Below are positions 7,533-15,326 of a stretch of 34,542 nt of DNA, piece by piece. Under the pieces are notes generated by a model. It saw only the letters and a list, made by a program, of their open reading frames with translations. It was not told the origin of the DNA and did no database searches. This stretch comes from an uncultured Christensenella sp. GTDB taxonomy: Bacteria; Bacillota; Clostridia; Christensenellales; Borkfalkiaceae. Position 1 is the first letter of the stretch, and each line of letters opens with the position of its first letter. The stretch is taken from NCBI GenBank assembly GCA_910586345.1, contig CAJUHC010000012.1, positions 1 to 34,542 on the forward strand, read 5' to 3'. The translations under genes were made by a program, and so were the position numbers.

Positions 7533-8342
7533 ATGCTGTCAAAAAGAATACTTACTATGCAAGACCTTTCGTGCGTGGGGCAATGTTCGCTTACGGTTGC
7601 TCTTCCCGTACTTTCGGCATTCGGCGTCGAGACCTGCGTCCTTCCGACGGCGATACTGTCAAACCACACTATGTTTGAAAAATGGAGCTGTGTCGACTTT
7701 ACGGAAGAAGCCGAAAATATTATGCGCGTCTGGAAAGAAAACTCGTTCAAGTTCGACGCGTTTTATCTGGGATATTTAGGTTCGGCTCCTCTTACGGAAG
7801 TTGCGAAAAAGTGTTTTGCGCAATTTTCTTCCGAAGGCGCGAAGGTAATAATAGACCCTGCGTTCGGCGACGACGGAAAACTTTATCCAGCGTTCGACGA
7901 AGAATACGTGAACGCAATGCGCAAGCTGATTAAGAGCGCCGACATTATTTTACCGAATCTGACGGAAGCCTGCTTTCTCTGCGGCGCAGACTATGAGCAA
8001 AACGCTTCCGTAGAATTTGCGAAAAAAGTAATTAAAAAACTTTCGGCGATGACCGACGCCGTTATAGTGCTTACGGGCGCGGAGAAAAACGGAGAGATTG
8101 GCGAGATAATTTATTCTGAAAATCAATTTTCTTACGTATGGGCAGAAAAACTGCCGAAGCGGTACCACGGCACGGGAGATATTTTCGCGTCCGCATTCAC
8201 GGCCGTATATCTCGAAAGCGGAAATCTTGAAAAGGCTTGTTCTGTCGCAGGCAAGCTTGTGGCTGACAGCATACGGAATACCGACCCCGAACACCGTTAC
8301 GGCGTGAACTTCGAATACGCTTTAAAAAATACAATCAAGTGA
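7533..8342 (+). CDS. pdxK: Pyridoxal/pyridoxamine kinase
   Basis: This 269-residue ribokinase-fold enzyme would phosphorylate pyridoxal, pyridoxamine or pyridoxine with ATP, giving the 5'-phosphate. Visible marks are the N-terminal MQDLSCVGQCSL substrate loop, VIIDPAFGDDG near 105-114, ILPNLTEACFL near 139-149, and the HGTGDIFASAF anion-hole segment with the catalytic Asp at about 216. Length matches PdxY/PdxK-type kinases of Clostridia. It is first in a two-gene operon with an ECF S-component four bases downstream, divergent from the PdxR-like regulator. A hydroxymethylpyrimidine kinase is the main alternative; the regulator context favours B6. Confidence 0.87.
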   Translation: MLSKRILTMQDLSCVGQCSLTVALPVLSAFGVETCVLPTAILSNHTMFEKWSCVDFTEEAENIMRVWKENSFKFDAFYLGYLGSAPLTEVAKKCFAQFSSEGAKVIIDPAFGDDGKLYPAFDEEYVNAMRKLIKSADIILPNLTEACFLCGADYEQNASVEFAKKVIKKLSAMTDAVIVLTGAEKNGEIGEIIYSENQFSYVWAEKLPKRYHGTGDIFASAFTAVYLESGNLEKACSVAGKLVADSIRNTDPEHRYGVNFEYALKNTIK

Positions 8343-8346
8343 AATT

Positions 8347-8958
8347 ATGAAAAACAAGAAAGTGTTTTTTACTACTAAATGGATTTCATATACGGCAATG
8401 ACGACCGCGATAGTCATTGCTACGAGCTTTATAACGCACGTTCCCATTCCGCCGTTCGGAAACCTGTACTGGTGCGACGCGGTCATATTTTTAGCCGCGT
8501 ATCTTTTAGACCCCCTTGCAGCGTTTATTACGGGAGGTATAGGCACATTCCTTTACGACGTCATTCACGGCAACAGCGCAATGATGTTCGCTTCGCTGAT
8601 AATACACGGCTTGCAGGCCGCGACGGTATCCGCGCTTTTGCACTACGTATTTCCCAAAAAATTTAAAAAGCTCGAACCACTGTGGGCAGGAATCGCCTCG
8701 GTCGTCGGCGGAGTTGTCGTAATTGCGGGATATTTTATACTCCGCTATTACATAAACGGCTACGAGCTGATTGCCTGCGGTTATAAGGCGGTCGCAAACG
8801 TTATACAGGAAATCGTAGGTATGGCGATAGGAATAATTATCTGCTACGCAACTACGTTTAAAATACAATTAAAGAAAAACAATCTTTTACCCGATTTCAG
8901 AAATGAAATTTTAGTTAAAAAAGATATTAAACAAAGCAACGAAGAGGCGGCGGTCTGA
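8347..8958 (+). CDS. ECF transporter S-component, probably for vitamin B6
   Basis: The 203-residue integral membrane protein has about six hydrophobic segments and the usual S-component opening (TAMTTAIVIATSF), followed by a conserved loop with PPFGNLYWCDAVIFLAAYLLDPLAAF and GGIGTFLYDVIHG. S-components bind a vitamin and dock to a shared energising module (EcfT plus two ATPases), which is not in this window. Specificity is inferred from the neighbouring B6 kinase and PdxR. The start lies four bases after the kinase stop, so the two are co-transcribed. The polar C-terminal tail (about 175-203) is cytosolic and not informative. Confidence 0.82.
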   Translation: MKNKKVFFTTKWISYTAMTTAIVIATSFITHVPIPPFGNLYWCDAVIFLAAYLLDPLAAFITGGIGTFLYDVIHGNSAMMFASLIIHGLQAATVSALLHYVFPKKFKKLEPLWAGIASVVGGVVVIAGYFILRYYINGYELIACGYKAVANVIQEIVGMAIGIIICYATTFKIQLKKNNLLPDFRNEILVKKDIKQSNEEAAV

Positions 8959-9001
8959 ACGCCCGCTTCCCAGAGAAATTTAATAATTAAAGAAAAACGC
9001 T

Positions 9002-9051
9002 CTTGAACTGTTTGTTCAAGAAAAAGGCGCGGATTTACACCGCGCCTTTTT
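9002..9051. terminator. Bidirectional terminator between the B6 operon and icd
   Basis: The main hairpin is AAAAAGGCGCGG (9021-9032) with its exact complement at 9040-9051 and a 7-base loop, flanked by A and T runs on both sides, so it can end transcripts from either strand. A smaller hairpin (9002-9008 with 9014-9020) abuts it. The genes on either side converge here. The rest of 8959-9115 holds nothing I recognise. Confidence 0.85.
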
Positions 9052-9115
9052 CTTGTTTTATTGCGATTACCTAAAATTCTCTATAAACAAATGTAACGGT
9101 CCGCCTAATTTTATT

Positions 9116-10321
9116 TTAAATTCTCTTTGCTATCTCATACAAAAATTCCTTCGAATTAAGTTTATTTACGGTTACTCCTTCGCGTTTAAAAAGCGGAATT
9201 AAGTCGCCTGTAATATAACCTTCTTCGATAGTTTTCAACGTTGCTTTTTCAAGACATTTTGCAAATTCCGCAAGCTCTTTGTTTCCGTCCAATTCCCCGC
9301 GTTTTGACAGTGCGCCCGTCCAGGCGAATATCGTCGCGACGGAATTGGTAGAGGTTTCCTCTCCTTTCAAATGCCTGTAATAATGTCTCGTAACGGTTCC
9401 GTGCGCCGCTTCGAACTCATATTTGCCGTCCGGAGAAACGAGAACGGACGTCATCATTCCGAGCGAACCGTAAGCGGTAGCGACCATATCGCTCATTACG
9501 TCGCCGTCGTAATTCTTGCATACCCACAGCATACCGCCCTCGGAGCGCATAACCCTTGCGACAACGTCGTCTATAAGCGTGTACATAAAATATTTTCCGA
9601 TTTTTTCGAACTTTTGCCTGTATTCGGCTTCGTATATTTCGTTGAAAATATCTTTGAATCTATGGTCGTAAATTTTTGAAATCGTATCCTTTGCGCCGAA
9701 CCAGACGTCGAGATTATTTTCGAGCGCGTAATTAAAACAGCTTCTCGCAAACGCCGATACGGAAGCGTCGAGATTATGAACCCCCTGAACGATTCCTCCG
9801 CCTGAAAATTCGTGAACAAGCCGACGCCTTATTTCTTTACCGTCTTTATCGCATATAACAAGATAGGCGTTCTCGCCCGCGTTCACTCTGTCCTCGACGG
9901 CGTTATATATATCGCCGTAAGCGTGACGGGCAAGAATTATGGGCTTTTTCCAGCCCGGAACGTACGGACGTATTCCGTCGGCGATAATAGGCGCGCGGAA
10001 AACTGTTCCGTCCAAAATTCTGCGTATAGTTCCGTTCGGACTTTTCCACATCTTTTTGAGCTTGTATTCCTCAACGCGCTGAGCGTTAGGAGTGATAGTT
10101 GCGCATTTAACCGCAACGCCGTATTTCTTAGTCGCCTCCGCGCTCTCGATAGTGATTTTATCGTCCGTCTTATCTCTGTTGGCAAGCCCCAAATCGTAAT
10201 ACTCGGTTTTTAAGTTTACGTAAGGCGTAATTAATATTTCTTTTATCCACTGCCACAGAACACGGGTCATTTCGTCCCCGTCCATTTCTACTAACGGGGT
10301 CGTCATTTCGATTTTTTTCAT
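9116..10321 (-). CDS. icd: NADP-dependent isocitrate dehydrogenase, eukaryote-like type
   Basis: The 401-residue enzyme oxidatively decarboxylates isocitrate to 2-oxoglutarate, making NADPH. It opens with VEMDGDEMTRVLW and carries the substrate-binding KSPNGTIRRILDGTVFR at about 93-109, then IRPYVPGWKKPI, HAYGDIY, and the metal-binding IDDVVARVM and NYDGDVMSDMVA segments; the NADP site is near AAHGTVTRHYYRH. This is the homodimeric type related to eukaryotic IDH1/IDH2, not the E. coli Icd type. A strong AGAGGAG precedes the ATG. It is the last gene of the minus-strand operon, 29 bp after ddl, and ends near a shared terminator. Its place behind cell-wall genes is unusual. Confidence 0.95.
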   Translation of the reverse strand: MKKIEMTTPLVEMDGDEMTRVLWQWIKEILITPYVNLKTEYYDLGLANRDKTDDKITIESAEATKKYGVAVKCATITPNAQRVEEYKLKKMWKSPNGTIRRILDGTVFRAPIIADGIRPYVPGWKKPIILARHAYGDIYNAVEDRVNAGENAYLVICDKDGKEIRRRLVHEFSGGGIVQGVHNLDASVSAFARSCFNYALENNLDVWFGAKDTISKIYDHRFKDIFNEIYEAEYRQKFEKIGKYFMYTLIDDVVARVMRSEGGMLWVCKNYDGDVMSDMVATAYGSLGMMTSVLVSPDGKYEFEAAHGTVTRHYYRHLKGEETSTNSVATIFAWTGALSKRGELDGNKELAEFAKCLEKATLKTIEEGYITGDLIPLFKREGVTVNKLNSKEFLYEIAKRI

Positions 10322-10350
10322 TGCGGTCTCCTCTTTTGTTTAATTGTACA

Positions 10351-11448
10351 CTATTTTCTGCCGAACTTACAACTGTTTAAAGGCAGATTATCGAGTACTC
10401 CTGTATTCAGAATCTTTTTTTCAGAACTGCGTTTATAATCTTCGAGCGCCTGAATTATTACGGCCTGCAACACGGGATAAAAATCTCTGAACCCGCTCGA
10501 CAGCAGATAATAAGATAGCGAACCGGGAACCGTGTTGACTTCGCTGAGATATACCGAGCCTCCGCTCAGTATAAAATCGAAACGGACTATACCGCGCATA
10601 TTGAGTTTGGAATACACGTTTGCGGTGATTGCCTTTATTTCGTTCGAAACCGCCTCGGGTAAATCCGCAGGCAAAACCGATTTACCTCCGCCGGCGTATT
10701 TATCGTCGAAACTCAATATATCCCCGCCCGAAACTGCTTCTTCACACTCGGAAGTCACAACCTTGCCACCGGAAAAATAAGCGGCGCAGTTTATTTCTCT
10801 GCGTTCTTCGAGATACTTTTCGCAGAGAACGCCGTCGTCGTAGAAGAACGCGGACATAACTGCGGTTTCGAGTTCCGACTTATCGTTTGCTACTTCTATT
10901 CCTATGCTCGAACCTAATTTGGCGGGTTTGACTATTACGGGAAAACCGAGCTCTTCCGCTTCGGAAAAGCCATTTATCTCGCGTATATATACGTACGGAG
11001 CTACTTTTACGCCCAAAGACGACAGCACGAGTTTGGTATAGTATTTATCCATAAACGCGGCGGATTCAAACATACCCGCGCTTGCAAGCGGTATACCGTT
11101 AAGCGCAAACAGACCGCATACTCCGCCGCCTTCTCCGAACCCGCCGTGACAGCAGTTCAGAGCGACGTCAGTTTTAACGAATTTTTTAGGTCTGCCGCGT
11201 TTATTCAGGATATATATTCCGCCTTTTACGATTACGGCGCGCGGAAAGGAAAGATATTTTTCGTTTTTGAAATTTTCAATATCGGCGAGTCCGTCGCCCG
11301 TAAATAAATCGCCTTGCCGCGATATATACAAGGGTATAACGGTATCTCCTCCGCTTTTGAGAACGTTCGCCGCCATTGTACCCGTAATTACCGAAATTTC
11401 GTTTTCACAGGATTTTCCGCCGAAAATCACGGCTATATTTCTTTTCAT
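10351..11448 (-). CDS. ddl: D-alanine--D-alanine ligase family protein
   Basis: This 365-residue ATP-grasp enzyme would join two D-alanines for the muropeptide stem. It has the Ddl opening IAVIFGGKSCENEISV, VIVKPAKLGSSIGIEVA near 171-187 in the ATP-grasp fold, and the metal-binding end FDFILSGGSVYLSEVNTVPG. Two motifs differ from textbook Ddl: the HGxxGEDG loop reads HGGFGEGGG (101-109), and the omega-loop after NTVPG reads SLSYYLL rather than the usual MTxxS pattern. It follows murF, the next step of the pathway, supporting D-Ala-D-Ala formation; a different second substrate cannot be excluded. Its SD lies in a possible hairpin. Confidence 0.87.
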   Translation of the reverse strand: MKRNIAVIFGGKSCENEISVITGTMAANVLKSGGDTVIPLYISRQGDLFTGDGLADIENFKNEKYLSFPRAVIVKGGIYILNKRGRPKKFVKTDVALNCCHGGFGEGGGVCGLFALNGIPLASAGMFESAAFMDKYYTKLVLSSLGVKVAPYVYIREINGFSEAEELGFPVIVKPAKLGSSIGIEVANDKSELETAVMSAFFYDDGVLCEKYLEERREINCAAYFSGGKVVTSECEEAVSGGDILSFDDKYAGGGKSVLPADLPEAVSNEIKAITANVYSKLNMRGIVRFDFILSGGSVYLSEVNTVPGSLSYYLLSSGFRDFYPVLQAVIIQALEDYKRSSEKKILNTGVLDNLPLNSCKFGRK

Positions 11449-11450
11449 AA

Positions 11451-11494
11451 AAAAATCACCTCGGACAAAAAATTTTTTTGCTTTGGTGATTTTA
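11451..11494 (-). promoter_or_regulatory. Hairpin that could hide the ddl ribosome binding site
   Basis: On the minus strand AAAATCACC (11493-11485) can pair with GGTGATTTT (11459-11451). The second arm contains most of the GAGGTGAT Shine-Dalgarno that precedes the ddl ATG at 11448. The loop holds an A7-T7 run. It could tune ddl translation relative to murF, or be an accident of AT-rich DNA. Confidence 0.4.
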
Positions 11495-11509
11495 AGTTTT
11501 TTTCAGTTG

Positions 11510-13108
11510 TCAATACACGTCGGGCAAATCGTTTAAAAACAACACCGCGTCGCCTTGTCTGATATAATTTTTCAATTCTTCCTGCGCGTCGCTTAACGTT
11601 GATTTTAAAACTATTTTCCCCGCGTCCCCGCCGTTTTCGGCGTAACCGCGTTTGACGGGAGTCACGAGCGTGTCGCCGACAAGAATAACCAAATCGAGAC
11701 CGACGAGATTTTTACCGAGCTCGTAATTTTCCTTTTCCTCGAGAACGCCGAGTTCGACGAGCCCGGGAGTGACGGCGATTTTTCTGCCGTTAAAGCTTTT
11801 CAAAACTTCTATCGCGGCGCGGGCGCCCTTTACATTTGAATTGTACCCGTCGTCGAGTATAGTCACTCCGTTTGAAACTATCGGTTGCAGGCGGTGTTCG
11901 ATATAATCTATTCCGCCGACCGCTTCCGCTATTTCGTCAAGACTCATTCCCGCGATATAAGCAGCTTCCGCCGCCAACCCTATATTATACGCAGAATGCG
12001 CTCCCAAAAGTTTCGTCTTTACGCGCTTCGAACGTCCGTCGAAAGTGAGAGTAAATTCCGTTCCCGTACAAGTACTCCCGACTTCGGAAACACAGGCACA
12101 GCGCGATTTAGCGCAGGGATATTCTGCAAACAAATCATAGCAGTCGTCAGAAATTATCGCCCTTTCTTTCGTATATGAGAGTATCTCGCCTTTGGCTTTA
12201 ACTATATTCTGAAAAGTTAAAAAAGTTTCGATATGCTGACCGCATACGCCCGTTATAACGGAAATATCGGGCGGACATATTTCGCATAGTTCCGCTATAT
12301 CGCCGAGATGCCTCGCCCCCATTTCTGCAATAAATATATCGTAATCGGAAAGTTCGTGAGTGTTGAGCGCGAGCGCGATTCCTATCGGAGTATTATGCGA
12401 ACTCGGCGTAATCAGAACGCGGTACTTCGACGCCAGAATACTGTTTAAGATAAATTTCGTACTCGTCTTGCCGTAACTTCCCGTAATTGCGATTACTTTG
12501 ATTTCAGAGCCCGCAAGTTTCGCCTTCGCGCGTTTAACGAACTTTTTATTGTGAGGTATTTCGTATATCTTCGCAATACAGTTCGATAAAAGCATCAGAG
12601 GAATTAAAAGAACCGGCAGAAGTGCGAGAGCGCAATACCTCAGATACGAAAAAATCTTATTGCCCCAGACGTAATCGGCAAAATTGAGAAGCGTTACGAA
12701 CGCGTACGAAATTACCGCCGTTACGAGAAAAAGTATAGCATACAGACGGTACAATCTCGGAGTAAAGACCGTTTCGGAACGCAGAGCGATTTTGGAATCC
12801 GCAAAAACGTACAGTGCGAAAAACAAAACGAAAGCCGAAAGCGAAATTACAGCCGCCCACTCGCCCGTAAATGAAAAACAAAGCCCGACGACGGCGGAAG
12901 ACAGCGCGCAAAGCATAGCGAGAAGAACGAACCTTTCGTAAGCAAGGTTGCCTTTCTTTTTAAGCCACTTAAAATATTTAGAGTTAGAATAACCCGACGA
13001 CTGCAACACGCCGAGTTGTCTGTAAGCCGAAATACAGAGCATTACGGCAAACGCCGCCGCTATGATTATACACTCTATAGTTTTGGGAACCGAGATAAAT
13101 ACGCCCAT
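11510..13108 (-). CDS. murF: MurF, UDP-MurNAc-tripeptide--D-Ala-D-Ala ligase, with N-terminal membrane domain
   Basis: The 532-residue protein carries a Mur-ligase core from about 200: P-loop ITGSYGKTSTK at 208-218, SHNTPIGIALALN, IFIAEMGARHLGDIAEL, and the C-terminal ILDDGYNSNVKGARAAIEVL. It adds D-Ala-D-Ala to the UDP-MurNAc tripeptide using ATP. Residues 1-200 contain about five hydrophobic helices (near 10-28, 60-80, 85-103, 122-142, 158-178), absent from E. coli MurF, so this enzyme should be anchored in the cytoplasmic membrane; such extended MurF proteins are, to my recollection, common in Clostridia. The start abuts the hydrolase stop, with GGAG six bases upstream inside the hydrolase end. 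ddl follows 61 bp downstream. Confidence 0.92.
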   Translation of the reverse strand: MGVFISVPKTIECIIIAAAFAVMLCISAYRQLGVLQSSGYSNSKYFKWLKKKGNLAYERFVLLAMLCALSSAVVGLCFSFTGEWAAVISLSAFVLFFALYVFADSKIALRSETVFTPRLYRLYAILFLVTAVISYAFVTLLNFADYVWGNKIFSYLRYCALALLPVLLIPLMLLSNCIAKIYEIPHNKKFVKRAKAKLAGSEIKVIAITGSYGKTSTKFILNSILASKYRVLITPSSHNTPIGIALALNTHELSDYDIFIAEMGARHLGDIAELCEICPPDISVITGVCGQHIETFLTFQNIVKAKGEILSYTKERAIISDDCYDLFAEYPCAKSRCACVSEVGSTCTGTEFTLTFDGRSKRVKTKLLGAHSAYNIGLAAEAAYIAGMSLDEIAEAVGGIDYIEHRLQPIVSNGVTILDDGYNSNVKGARAAIEVLKSFNGRKIAVTPGLVELGVLEEKENYELGKNLVGLDLVILVGDTLVTPVKRGYAENGGDAGKIVLKSTLSDAQEELKNYIRQGDAVLFLNDLPDVY

Positions 13109-13831
13109 TTATTTCTCCGTCAGAAATTCATATATTAATTTATTGAAATTATCGGGCTGTTCCGAAAAACAGAAATGCCCGCCGTCTGTTATTTCGAGAC
13201 GGCTGTCCGATATAATTTTTTCAAAAACCGCTCCCTCTTCTTTAGGCGGGGTCACCGTATCGTCCCTGCCGTATATCAGAAGGGTTTTGTTTTTTATCTT
13301 TTCTGCGCAGGACTTCAAATCTTCGTTGACTATTTTTTTATAACTCTCGCGCATTATCGGCGGAAGAGTACGGTATTCCTCGCTCCCGAAATGCTTTTCA
13401 GCAAACTTGGGAAACAATTTTTTTATCCGCCTGTACGCCTTTACCCTGCGCATATATTCGGGTGAACGCGGTTTTACCAGCCCCGCTCCGCCCGTAATTA
13501 TTAATTTGTCCGCCTTTCCGGAATTTTCGCTTAAATATTTAAAAGCGACTCTCGCGCCGAACGAATGAGCTATAATATGCGGTTTTTCAATCTTCGACGT
13601 TTTTATAAACCGTTCGAGCCACTCGCTGTAATCGCCCACGGAATATGCCTTATCCAACGGCGAACTTTTACCGAAACCGACAAAATCGGGAGCGGTAACT
13701 TTATAATATTCGGACAAGAATTTTATCTGATAGTAAAAGCTTTCCTTACACGACAGATAGCCGTGCAGAAACAAAACGTCTTTGCCCGCTCCCGCTCGGA
13801 GAACGGAAATATATTTGCCGTCTATAAAAAT
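13109..13831 (-). CDS. Alpha/beta hydrolase, apparently with an ATT start
   Basis: This serine hydrolase has oxyanion motif FLHGYLS, nucleophile elbow AHSFGA (Ser at about 90), acid in YGRDDTVTP (about 191) and His in GGHFCF (about 219), with a small cap domain between. The substrate is unknown. The first ATG/GTG/TTG in frame is TTG at 13774-13772, only two residues before the HG motif, which would delete the first beta-strands. The frame stays open upstream to a TGA at 13852-13850 and encodes a plausible family start (IFIDGKYISVLRAGAGKDVL). The only codon well placed behind GAGGAG is ATT at 13831-13829 (spacing 7). I therefore extend the gene to that codon; a TTG start gives 13109-13774. It lies between rimI and murF in one operon. 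Confidence 0.78.
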   Translation of the reverse strand: MFIDGKYISVLRAGAGKDVLFLHGYLSCKESFYYQIKFLSEYYKVTAPDFVGFGKSSPLDKAYSVGDYSEWLERFIKTSKIEKPHIIAHSFGARVAFKYLSENSGKADKLIITGGAGLVKPRSPEYMRRVKAYRRIKKLFPKFAEKHFGSEEYRTLPPIMRESYKKIVNEDLKSCAEKIKNKTLLIYGRDDTVTPPKEEGAVFEKIISDSRLEITDGGHFCFSEQPDNFNKLIYEFLTEK

Positions 13832-13849
13832 CTTTAAGCTCCTCGACCG

Positions 13850-14284
13850 TCAAAGCTCCTTTGCCATAACAAGGCAATCCTCGCCGTCGGAATAATAACG
13901 CGTTCTGGCGTACGCTCCGATAAAACCGTTTTTCAGGTAAAGCCTGAGCGCAGGCGAGTTAGACACGCGGACTTCCAAAAACACTTTTTCGGCGCCGCGT
14001 TCCTTTGCCGTTTCGCAAAGCCGTGAAAGCAACGCCGTGCCGACACCGCTGTGACGGAAAGGTTCCGTAACTGCTATATTATCTATGTCCGCAGAACCTG
14101 CCGCAACGGTTATTCCGCCGTAGCCCGCTATTTCCCCGCCGTCCTCGGCTATGACGCCGAAAAACGTTTCCGTATCGAAACTCGAAGCGAGCATCTTGAA
14201 AGTCCAGGGCTCGCGAGGGAAACACTCTTCCTCGATTTGCGATATGCGGAGGATATCCTCGTATCTCCAAGGACGGATAATCAT
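13850..14284 (-). CDS. rimI: RimI-like GNAT N-acetyltransferase
   Basis: The 144-residue GNAT protein begins IIRPWRYEDILRISQIEEECF and has EPWTFKMLASSF, the acetyl-CoA loop FRHSGVGTALLSRL near 77-90, EVRVSNSPALRLYLKNGF, and the RimI ending RTRYYSDGEDCLVM. RimI acetylates the N-terminus of ribosomal protein S18 in E. coli and often sits next to tsaB. It overlaps tsaB by four bases (ATGA), indicating coupling. Confidence 0.9.
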   Translation of the reverse strand: MIIRPWRYEDILRISQIEEECFPREPWTFKMLASSFDTETFFGVIAEDGGEIAGYGGITVAAGSADIDNIAVTEPFRHSGVGTALLSRLCETAKERGAEKVFLEVRVSNSPALRLYLKNGFIGAYARTRYYSDGEDCLVMAKEL

Positions 14285-14883
14285 TTTCTGCCCTCCTCGG
14301 CCTGGGATTTGCGGACGTAGAGCGCACTCATTTCGTCCGAGATTTTATCCGCGTTGAGCGATACCGCCGAATACAGACATTCGTCCGCGCGCAAACGCGT
14401 ATAACCCGAAAACGGCAAATCTTCAAAACCGAACAGAGGATACGGGAGAGCCTCAATCTCCTCCGCGCTCATATAACAGGGTCCGAGCGTAATTTTCCTG
14501 TCCGCGCCGTAACCGCAAACGTAGCAGTGTCCGTGCGAAGCGTCGATGACGGTATAAAAATTTTCGCTGTTGACATTATATGCAATTAAATCGAAAGAGG
14601 TTACGGACAACAGCGGTTTACCTGCTCCGAGAGCGAAACCCTTTACCGTAGCGATTCCTATTCTTATTCCTGTAAACGAGCCCGGGCCCGTGACGGCACA
14701 GAAAAAGTCGCATTGCCCGGGCGCAAGGTCGGTCTCTTTCAAAGCCGAATCAATTTCGTCCATTAAAATCACGGAGTGCCGCATTGCGCAGTCGGGCGAG
14801 TGTTTTAAAACCTTTTTACCGTCTTTTACGGCGAGCACTGTAAGATGCCGTGAAGCAGTATCGATTGCAAGAAAATTACTCAT
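14281..14883 (-). CDS. tsaB: TsaB, tRNA t6A synthesis subunit
   Basis: The 200-residue ASKHA-fold protein starts FLAIDTASRHLTVLAV and contains the characteristic GPGSFTGIRIGIATVKGFALG near 70-90 and DASHGHCYV near 113-121. TsaB is the platform of the TsaB-TsaD-TsaE complex that puts threonylcarbamoyl on A37 of ANN-decoding tRNAs. It overlaps tsaE by eight bases and rimI by four. TsaD, often in the same cluster, is not in the window. Confidence 0.93.
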   Translation of the reverse strand: MSNFLAIDTASRHLTVLAVKDGKKVLKHSPDCAMRHSVILMDEIDSALKETDLAPGQCDFFCAVTGPGSFTGIRIGIATVKGFALGAGKPLLSVTSFDLIAYNVNSENFYTVIDASHGHCYVCGYGADRKITLGPCYMSAEEIEALPYPLFGFEDLPFSGYTRLRADECLYSAVSLNADKISDEMSALYVRKSQAEEGRK

Positions 14884-15280
14884 ACGTTATCTCCCTTTCG
14901 CATCCGCCGAGTTTTTTTATATTAACGGTTACAGTCTTCTCGGGCAGAACGGACGATATATTTTCAGCCCACTCGATAAGACATACTCCGTCCGCGTAAA
15001 AATAATCGGTAAGCCCGAGCGACTCGGCTTGTCCGCCGCAGGAGAGCCGATAGCAGTCGAAGTGATAAAGCTTCCCGCCGTAATCGTTCATATACGCGTA
15101 AGTGGGACTTAAAATTTCTTCTTCTATACCTAATCCCTTTGCAACGCCTTTCGCAAATACCGTCTTACCCGCGCCCATTTCTCCGTTAAGAAGAACAACG
15201 GTTCCTGCGCGTAAAGTTTTCGCAAACCGTTCCCCGAAAGCAAAAGTTTCTTCGGGGCTTTTGGAAATAAAAATTGCCAT
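14876..15280 (-). CDS. tsaE: TsaE, ATPase of tRNA t6A synthesis
   Basis: The 134-residue P-loop protein has Walker A GEMGAGKTVFAKG near 34-46, then LSPTYAYMNDY, YHFDCYRL, and IEWAENISSVLP, all typical of TsaE. It drives cycling of the TsaB-TsaD complex by ATP hydrolysis. The sequence begins directly with the family's usual MAIFISKSPEET, so the ATG is well supported, yet no Shine-Dalgarno precedes it. A near-consensus promoter ends eight bases upstream, which makes the mRNA effectively leaderless. tsaE is the first gene of the tsaE-to-icd operon; tcdA ends 46 bp upstream. Confidence 0.93.
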   Translation of the reverse strand: MAIFISKSPEETFAFGERFAKTLRAGTVVLLNGEMGAGKTVFAKGVAKGLGIEEEILSPTYAYMNDYGGKLYHFDCYRLSCGGQAESLGLTDYFYADGVCLIEWAENISSVLPEKTVTVNIKKLGGCEREITYE

Positions 15281-15317
15281 ACGGGTATATTATAACCCGC
15301 ACGGCAATTTTTTGCAA
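15274..15317 (-). promoter_or_regulatory. Promoter of tsaE, close to its start codon, inside a dyad
   Basis: TTGCAA (15317-15312) is followed after 17 bases by consensus TATAAT (15294-15289). The ATG is at 15280, so transcription should begin at or within a few bases of it. The same region forms a 13-bp dyad including two G-U pairs (15307-15295 with 15286-15274) that spans the -10 and the start codon. It may be an operator or, if read through from tcdA, a hairpin over the tsaE start. Confidence 0.6.
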
Positions 15318-15326
15318 TAATTTATT

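Noticed and set aside
11485..11513. TTGACA overlapping the murF stop as a ddl promoter
   Set aside because: The nearest -10-like hexamer (TAAAAT) is only 13 bases away and the position at 17 bases reads ATCACC, so it is not a credible promoter.
13829..13853. TTG overlapping the rimI stop as the hydrolase start
   Set aside because: It is in a different frame from the hydrolase and would require a frameshift; ATT behind GAGGAG needs none.
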